Shown in pieces: positions 56,701 to 64,000 of a DNA stretch of 64,000 nucleotides. The translations under genes were made by a program, and so were the position numbers. Source of the stretch: Eutreptiella sp. 'Long Island Sound 2002' (taxonomy: Eukaryota > Euglenozoa > Euglenophyceae > Eutreptiales > Eutreptiaceae); assembly GCA_964036045.1 (NCBI GenBank), contig OZ038379.1:185838495-185902494 (forward strand), in the 5' to 3' direction. Under the pieces are notes generated by a model. The model saw only the letters and a program-made list of their open reading frames with translations, did no database searches and was not told where the DNA came from. Numbering within the stretch: the stretch's first letter is position 1; each line of letters begins with the position of its first letter.

Positions 56701-59700
56701 ACGTAGCCCCGGGAAATTGCCCTTTATTGCCAGTTTGGGTGTTTTTCGGCTTGAAACGGCCGTGGCCAGGCGGGTGACTAAAAAGGCCATAACCCGGTTT
56801 TAGGGGCTCCAAAACGCGCGGTACTTTTGACCATCGGATGCGGAATTTCTTGCTCTTCGTTTTTGCCTCTCGCAACATGCTGAAAATGCACGTTAGCCCG
56901 GGAAATTGCGATTTATTGCCATTTTGGGTGTTTTTCGGCTTGAAACGGCCGTGGCCAGCCGGGTGACTAAAATGGCCATAACTCGAATTTAGGGGCTCCA
57001 AAACGCGCGGTACTTTTGACCATCGGATGCGGAATTTCTTGCTCTTCGTTTTGTCTCTCGCAACATTTGCTGAGAATGCACGTTAGCCCCGGGAAATTGC
57101 GATTTATTGCCAGTTTGGGTGTTTTTCGGCTTGAAACGGCCGTGGCCAGCCGGGTGACTAAAATGGCCATAACCCGATTTTAGGGGCTCCAAAAAGCGCG
57201 GTACTTTTGACCATCGGATGCGGAATTTCTTGCTCTTCGTTTTTGTCTGTCGCAACATTTGCTGAAAATGCACGTTAGCCCCGGGAAATTGCGATTTATT
57301 GCCATTTTGGGTGTTTTCGGCTTGAAACGGCCGCGGCCAGCCGGGTGACTAAAAAGGCCATAACCCGATTTTAGGGGCTCCAAAAAGCGCGGTACTTTTG
57401 ACCACCGGATGCGGAATTTCTTGCTCTTCGTTTTTGCCTCTCGCAACATGCTGAAAATGCACGTTAGCCCCGGGAAATTGCGATTTATTGCCATTTTGGG
57501 TGTTTTTTCGGCTTGAAACGGCCGTGGCCAGCCGGGTGACTAAAATGGCCATAACTCGAATTTAGGGGCTCCAAAACGCGCGGTACTTTTGACCATCGGA
57601 TGCGGAATTTCTTGCTCTTCGTTTTTGTCTCTCGCAACATTTGCTGAGAATGCACGTTAGCCCCGGGAAATTGCGATTTATTGCCAGTTTGGGTGTTTTT
57701 CGGCTTGAAACGGCCGTGGCCAGCCGGGTGACTAAAATGGCCATAACCCGATTTTAGGGGCTCCAAAAAGCGCGGTACTTTTGACCATCGGATGCGGAAT
57801 TTCTTGCTCTTCGTTTTTGTCTCTCGCAACATTTTGCTGAAAATGCACGTAGCCCCCGGGAAATTGCCCTTTATTGCCAGTTTGGGTGTTTTTCGGCTTG
57901 AAACGGCCGTGGCCAGCCGGGTGACTAAAAAGGCCATAACCCGATTTTAGGGGCTCCAAAAAGCGCGGTACTTTTGACCACCGGATGCGGAATTTCTTGC
58001 TCTTCGTTTTCGCCTCTCGCAACATGCTGAAAATGCACGTTAGCCCCGGGAAATTGCGATTTATTGCCATTTTGGGTGTTTTTCGGCTTGAAACGGCCGT
58101 GGCCAGCCGGGTGACTAAAATGGCCATAACTGGAATTTAGGGGCTCCAAAACGCGCGGTACTTTTGACCATCGGATGCGGAATTTCTTGCTTTTCGTTTT
58201 TGTCTTTCGCAACTTTTGCTGAAAATGCCGTTAGCCCGGGAAATTGTGATTTATTGCTAGTTTGGGTGTTTTTCGGCTTGAAACGGCCGTGGCCAGCCGG
58301 GTGACTAAAAAGGCCATAACCCGATTTAGGGGCTCCAAAACGCGCGGTACTTTTGCCCACCGGATGCGGAATTTCTTGCTCTTCGTTTTTGCCTCTCGCA
58401 CCATTTGCTGAAAATGCACGTAGCCCCGGAAAATCGCGATTTATTGCCAGTTTGGGTGTTTTTCGGCTTGAAACGGCCGTGGCCAGCCGGGTGACTAAAA
58501 TGGCCATAACTCGATTTTAGGGGCTCCAAAACGCGCGGTACTTCTGAGGATCGGATGCGGAATTTCTTGCTCTTCGTTTTTGTCTCCTCGCAACATTTGC
58601 TGNNNNNNNNNNNNNNNNNNNNNNNNNNNNNNNNNNNNNNNNNNNNNNNNNNNNNNNNNNNNNNNNNNNNNNNNNNNNNNNNNNNNNNNNNNNNNNNNNN
58701 NNNNNNNNNNNNNNNNNNNNNNNNNNNNNNNNNNNNNNNNNNNNNNNNNNNNNNNNNNNNNNNNNNNNNNNNNNNNNNNNNNNNNNNNNNNNNNNNNNNN
58801 NNGGAAATTGCGATTTATTGCCATTTTGGGTGTTTTTTCGGCTTGAAACGGCCGTGGCCAGCCGGGTGACTAAAATGGCCATAACTCGAATTTAGGGGCT
58901 CCAAAACGCGCGGTACTTTTGACCATCGGATGCGGAATTTCTTGCTCTTCGTTTTTGTCTCTCGCAACATTTGCTGAGAATGCACGTTAGCCCCGGGAAA
59001 TTGCGATTTATTGCCAGTTTGGGTGTTTTTCGGCTTGAAACGGCCGTGGCCAGCCGGGTGACTAAAATGGCCATAACCCGATTTTAGGGGCTCCAAAAAG
59101 CGCGGTACTTTTGACCATCGGATGCGGAATTTCTTGCTCTTCGTTTTTGTCTGTCGCAACATTTGCTGAAAATGCACGTTAGCCCCGGGAAATTGCGATT
59201 TATTGCCATTTTGGGTGTTTTTCGGCTTGAAACGGCCGCGGCCAGCCGGGTGACTAAAAAGGCCATAACCCGATTTTAGGGGCTCCAAAAAGCGCGGTAC
59301 TTTTGACCACCGGATGCGGAATTTCTTGCTCTTCGTTTTTGCCTCTCGCAACATGCTGAAAATGCACGTTAGCCCCGGGAAATTGCGATTTATTGCCATT
59401 TTGGGTGTTTTTTCGGCTTGAAACGGCCGTGGCCAGCCGGGTGACTAAAATGGCCATAACTCGAATTTAGGGGCTCCAAAACGCGCGGTACTTTTGACCA
59501 TCGGATGCGGAATTTCTTGCTCTTCGTTTTTGTCTCTCGCAACATTTGCTGAGAATGCACGTTAGCCCCGGGAAATTGCGATTTATTGCCAGTTTGGGTG
59601 TTTTTCGGCTTGAAACGGCCGTGGCCAGCCGGGTGACTAAAATGGCCATAACCCGATTTTAGGGGCTCCAAAAAGCGCGGTACTTTTGACCATCGGATGC

Positions 59701-62700
59701 GGAATTTCTTGCTCTTCGTTTTTGTCTCTCGCAACATTTGCTGAAAATGCACGTAGCCCCGGGAAATTGCCCTTTATTGCCAGTTTGGGTGTTTTTCGGC
59801 TTGAAACGGCCGTGGCCAGCCGGGTGACTAAAAAGGCCATAACCCGGTTTTAGGGGCTCCAAAACGCGCGGTACTTTTGACCATCGGATGCGGAATTTCT
59901 TGCTCTTCGTTTTTGTCTCTCGCAACATGCTGAAAATGCACGTTAGCCCCGGGAAATTGCGATTTATTGCCATTTTGGGTGTTTTTCGGCTTGAAACGGC
60001 CGTGGCCAGCCGGGTGACTAAAATGGCCATAACTGGAATTTAGGGGCTCCAAAACGCGCGGTACTTTTGACCATCGGATGCGGAATTTCTTGCTTTTCGT
60101 TTTTGTCTTTCGCAACATTTGCTGAAAATGCCGTTAGCCCCGGGAAATTGTGATTTATTGCTAGTTTGGGTGTTTTTCGGCTTGAAACGGCCGTGGCCAG
60201 CCGGGTGACTAAAAAGGCCATAACCCGATTTAGGGGCTCCAAAACGCGCGGTACTTTTGCCCACCGGATGCGGAATTTCTTGCTCTTCGTTTTTGCCTCT
60301 CGCACCATTTGCTGAAAATGCACGTAGCCCCGGAAAATCGCGATTTATTGCCAGTTTGGGTGTTTTTCGGCTTGAAACGGCCGTGGCCAGCCGGGTGACT
60401 AAAATGGCCATAACTCGATTTTAGGGGCTCCAAAACGCGCGGTACTTCTGAGGATCGGATGCGGAATTTCTTGCTCTTCGTTTTTGTCTCTCGCAACATT
60501 TGCTGAAAATGCACGTAGCCCCGGGAAATTGCGATTTATTGCCATTTTGGGTGTTTTTCGGCTTGAAACGGCCGTGGCCAGCCGGGTGACTAACATGGCC
60601 ATAACTCGAATTTAGGGGCTCCAAAACGCGCGGTACTTTTGACCACCGGATGCGGAATTTCTTGCTCTTCGTTTTTGCCTCTCGCAACATGCTGAAAATG
60701 CACGCTAGCCCCGGGAAATTGCGATTTATTGCCATTTTGGGTGTTTTTCGGCTTGAAACGGCCGTGGCCAGCCGGGTGACTAAAATGGCCATAACTCGAA
60801 TTTCGGGGCTCCAAAACGCGCGGTACTTTTGCCCACCGGATGCGGAATTTCTTGCTCTTCGTTTTTGCCTCTCGCAACATTTGCTGAAAATGCACGTAGC
60901 CCCGGAAAATCGCGATTTATTGCCAGTTTGGGTGTTTTTCGGCTTGAAACGGCCGTGGCCAGCCGGGTGACTAAAATGGCCATAACTCGATTTTAGGGGC
61001 TCCAAAACGCGCGGTACTTCTGAGGATCGGATGCGGAATTTCTTGCTCTTCGTTTTTGTCTCTCGCAACATTTGCTGAAAATGCACGTAGCCCCGGGAAA
61101 TTGCGATTTATTGCCATTTTGGGTGTTTTTCGGCTTGAAACGGCCGTGGCCAGCCGGGTGACTAACATGGCCATAACTCGAATTTAGGGGCTCCAAAACG
61201 CGCGGTACTTTTGACCACCGGATGCGGAATTTCTTGCTCTTCGTTTTTGTCTCTCGCAACATTTGCTGAAAATGCACGTAGCCCCGGGAAATTGCCCTTT
61301 ATTGCCAGTTTGGGTGTTTTTCGGCTTGAAACGGCCGTGGCCAGGCGGGTGACTAAAAAGGCCATAACCCGGTTTTAGGGGCTCCAAAACGCGCGGTACT
61401 TTTGACCATCGGATGCGGAATTTCTTGCTCTTCGTTTTTGCCTCTCGCAACATGCTGAAAATGCACGTTAGCCCCGGGAAATTGCGATTTATTGCCATTT
61501 TGGGTGTTTTTTCGGCTTGAAACGGCCGTGGCCAGCCGGGTGACTAAAATGGCCATAACTCGAATTTAGGGGCTCCAAAACGCGCGGTACTTTTGACCAT
61601 CGGATGCGGAATTTCTTGCTCTTCGTTTTTGTCTCTCGCAACATTTGCTGAGAATGCACGTTAGCCCCGGGAAATTGCGATTTATTGCCAGTTTGGGTGT
61701 TTTTCGGCTTGAAACGGCCGTGGCCAGCCGGGTGACTAAAATGGCCATAACCCGATTTTAGGGGCTCCAAAAAGCGCGGTACTTTTGACCATCGGATGCG
61801 GAATTTCTTGCTCTTCGTTTTTGTCTGTCGCAACATTTGCTGAAAATGCACGTTAGCCCCGGGAAATTGCGATTTATTGCCATTTTGGGTGTTTTTCGGC
61901 TTGAAACGGCCGCGGCCAGCCGGGTGACTAAAAAGGCCATAACCCGATTTTAGGGGCTCCAAAAAGCGCGGTACTTTTGACCACCGGATGCGGAATTTCT
62001 TGCTCTTCGTTTTTGCCTCTCGCAACATGCTGAAAATGCACGTTAGCCCCGGGAAATTGCGATTTATTGCCATTTTGGGTGTTTTTTCGGCTTGAAACGG
62101 CCGTGGCCAGCCGGGTGACTAAAATGGCCATAACTCGAATTTAGGGGCTCCAAAACGCGCGGTACTTTTGACCATCGGATGCGGAATTTCTTGCTCTTCG
62201 TTTTTGTCTCTCGCAACATTTGCTGAGAATGCACGTTAGCCCCGGGAAATTGCGATTTATTGCCAGTTTGGGTGTTTTTCGGCTTGAAACGGCCGTGGCC
62301 AGCCGGGTGACTAAAATGGCCATAACCCGATTTTAGGGGCTCCAAAAAGCGCGGTACTTTTGACCATCGGATGCGGAATTTCTTGCTCTTCGTTTTTGTC
62401 TCTCGCAACATTTGCTGAAAATGCACGTAGCCCCGGGAAATTGCCCTTTATTGCCAGTTTGGGTGTTTTTCGGCTTGAAACGGCCGTGGCCAGCCGGGTG
62501 ACTAAAAAGGCCATAACCCGATTTTAGGGGCTCCAAAAAGCGCGGTACTTTTGACCACCGGATGCGGAATTTCTTGCTCTTCGTTTTCGCCTCTCGCAAC
62601 ATGCTGAAAATGCACGTTAGCCCCGGGAAATTGCGATTTATTGCCATTTTGGGTGTTTTTCGGCTTGAAACGGCCGTGGCCAGCCGGGTGACTAAAATGG

Positions 62701-64000
62701 CCATAACTGGAATTTAGGGGCTCCAAAACGCGCGGTACTTTTGACCATCGGATGCGGAATTTCTTGCTTTTCGTTTTTGTCTTTCGCAACTTTTGCTGAA
62801 AATGCCGTTAGCCCCGGGAAATTGTGATTTATTGCTAGTTTGGGTGTTTTTCGGCTTGAAACGGCCGTGGCCAGCCGGGTGACTAAAAAGGCCATAACCC
62901 GATTTAGGGGCTCCAAAACGCGCGGTACTTTTGCCCACCGGATGCGGAATTTCTTGCTCTTCGTTTTTGCCTCTCGCACCATTTGCTGAAAATGCACGTA
63001 GCCCCGGAAAATCGCGATTTATTGCCAGTTTGGGTGTTTTTCGGCTTGAAACGGCCGTGGCCAGCCGGGTGACTAAAATGGCCATAACTCGATTTTAGGG
63101 GCTCCAAAACGCGCGGTACTTCTGAGGATCGGATGCGGAATTTCTTGCTCTTCGTTTTTGTCTCTCGCAACATTTGCTGAAAATGCACGTAGCCCCGGGA
63201 AATTGCGATTTATTGCCATTTTGGGTGTTTTTCGGCTTGAAACGGCCGTGGCCAGCCGGGTGACTAACATGGCCATAACTCGAATTTAGGGGCTCCAAAA
63301 CGCGCGGTACTTTTGACCACCGGATGCGGAATTTCTTGCTCTTCGTTTTTGCCTCTCGCAACATGCTGAAAATGCACGTTAGCCCCGGGAAATTGCGATT
63401 TATTGCCATTTTGGGTGTTTTTCGGCTTGAAACGGCCGTGGCCAGCCGGGTGACTAAAATGGCCATAACTCGAATTTCGGGGCTCCAAAACGCGCGGTAC
63501 TTTTGCCCACCGGATGCGGAATTTCTTGCTCTTCGTTTTTGCCTCTCGCACCATTTGCTGAAAATGCACGTAGCCCCGGAAAATCGCGATTTATTGCCAG
63601 TTTGGGTGTTTTTCGGCTTGAAACGGCCGTGGCCAGCCGGGTGACTAAAATGGCCATAACTCGATTTTAGGGGCTCCAAAACGCGCGGTACTTCTGAGGA
63701 TCGGATGCGGAATTTCTTGCTCTTCGTTTTTGTCTCTCGCAACATTTGCTGAAAATGCACGTAGCCCCGGGAAATTGCGATTTATTGCCATTTTGGGTGT
63801 TTTTCGGCTTGAAACGGCCGTGGCCAGCCGGGTGACTAACATGGCCATAACTCGAATTTAGGGGCTCCAAAACGCGCGGTACTTTTGACCACCGGATGCG
63901 GAATTTCTTGCTCTTCGTTTTTGCCTCTCGCAACATGCTGAAAATGCACGTTAGCCCCGGGAAATTGCGATTTATTGCCATTTTGGGTGTTTTTCGGCTT
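44722..64000. repeat. 191-bp satellite array, ~100 copies, with higher-order structure
   Basis: Monomers of 190-193 bp contain, in order, TGGCCATAACTCGAATTTAG, GGGCTCCAAAACGCGCGGTA, CATCGGATGCGGAATTTCTT, GCAACATTTGCTGAAAATGC, GATTTATTGCCATTTTGGGT and GAAACGGCCGTGGCCAGCCG. In the last third, variant monomers recur every 2,674 bp (14 monomers); for example, the CTTCTGAGGATCGG variant is at 60445 and 63119. Earlier, blocks near 47155-47800 recur about 2,114 bp later (11 monomers). The first monomer starts near 44722 and the array continues beyond the window. Since 191 is not a multiple of three, frames rotate and no protein is implied. A centromeric or subtelomeric role is possible but not shown. 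Confidence 0.97.
58603..58802. other. Assembly gap (200 N)
   Basis: Exactly 200 N inside the satellite, so its length is probably a placeholder. Comparison with the 2,674-bp higher-order repeat suggests that about 770 bp more is missing. Confidence 0.98.

Noticed and set aside
44722-64000. Many 60-250 codon frames on the minus strand of the satellite
   Set aside because: The same peptide modules recur in rotating frames because the 191-bp unit is not divisible by three. There is no start or splice context.
44722-64000. Dinoflagellate spliced-leader core GCCATTTTGG in each satellite monomer
   Set aside because: Only ten bases match, no GT donor follows, and the better-supported leader in this window is the Euglena type.
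44722-64000. TTTAGGG telomere-type motif in the satellite
   Set aside because: It occurs singly per monomer inside GAATTTAGGGGCTCC, never in tandem.

Overview
This is a nuclear window from a photosynthetic eukaryote, most probably a euglenid close to Euglena. The strongest clue is a genomic match at 38817-38840 to the 3' 23 bases of the Euglena spliced-leader (SL) RNA exon, recalled from the literature: TTCTGAGTGTCTA, then a T run and CG. Two further, more decayed matches sit just upstream of two intronless genes (14378-14404 and 42103-42124). Protein features agree. One gene carries an N-terminal presequence with two hydrophobic helices about 74 residues apart, as in euglenid class I plastid presequences. 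Another has a single helix followed by a sequence like the plastid-specific ribosomal protein PSRP6/cL38. A dinoflagellate was considered as the alternative.

Layout. 1-14.3 kb is mostly degenerate tandem repeats (periods of about 58, 75, 92, 6, 24, 34 and 15 bp), C/G homopolymer tracts and one decayed pogo/Tigger-type transposase. 14.4-17.2 kb holds an intronless plastid ABC1/UbiB-family kinase gene, followed tail-to-tail by a minus-strand coding-like block with a bZIP-like basic motif and two lesions (17.3-18.3 kb). 18.3-30.2 kb is mostly empty, with coding-like fragments, a MITE-like element (25190-25416) and a small poly(A) retroposon flanked by a 25-bp duplication (29443-29650). 30.29-31.01 kb is an unrecognised 239-aa gene. 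31.7-32.5 kb is a fold-back element. 33-37.6 kb holds minisatellites, a tRNA-Leu(CAA)-like locus, a tRNA-derived repeat pair, a duplicated acidic ORF family and a 757-bp CCATG array. 37.77-38.72 kb encodes a 316-aa protein with a mitochondrial-type presequence. 42.14-42.50 kb encodes the PSRP6-like protein. From 44.72 kb to the end is a satellite of about 100 copies of a 191-bp monomer, with a 14-monomer higher-order repeat (2,674 bp) and a 200-N assembly gap.

How the genes relate. Nothing suggests an operon. The better-supported genes are single-exon, and all start within about 60 bases downstream of an AG acceptor-like site, consistent with SL trans-splicing. Two plastid proteins and one probable mitochondrial protein lie on the plus strand but are separated by many kilobases of repeats. 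SL remnants before two intronless genes suggest that reverse-transcribed mRNAs re-entered this genome and became, or remained, genes.
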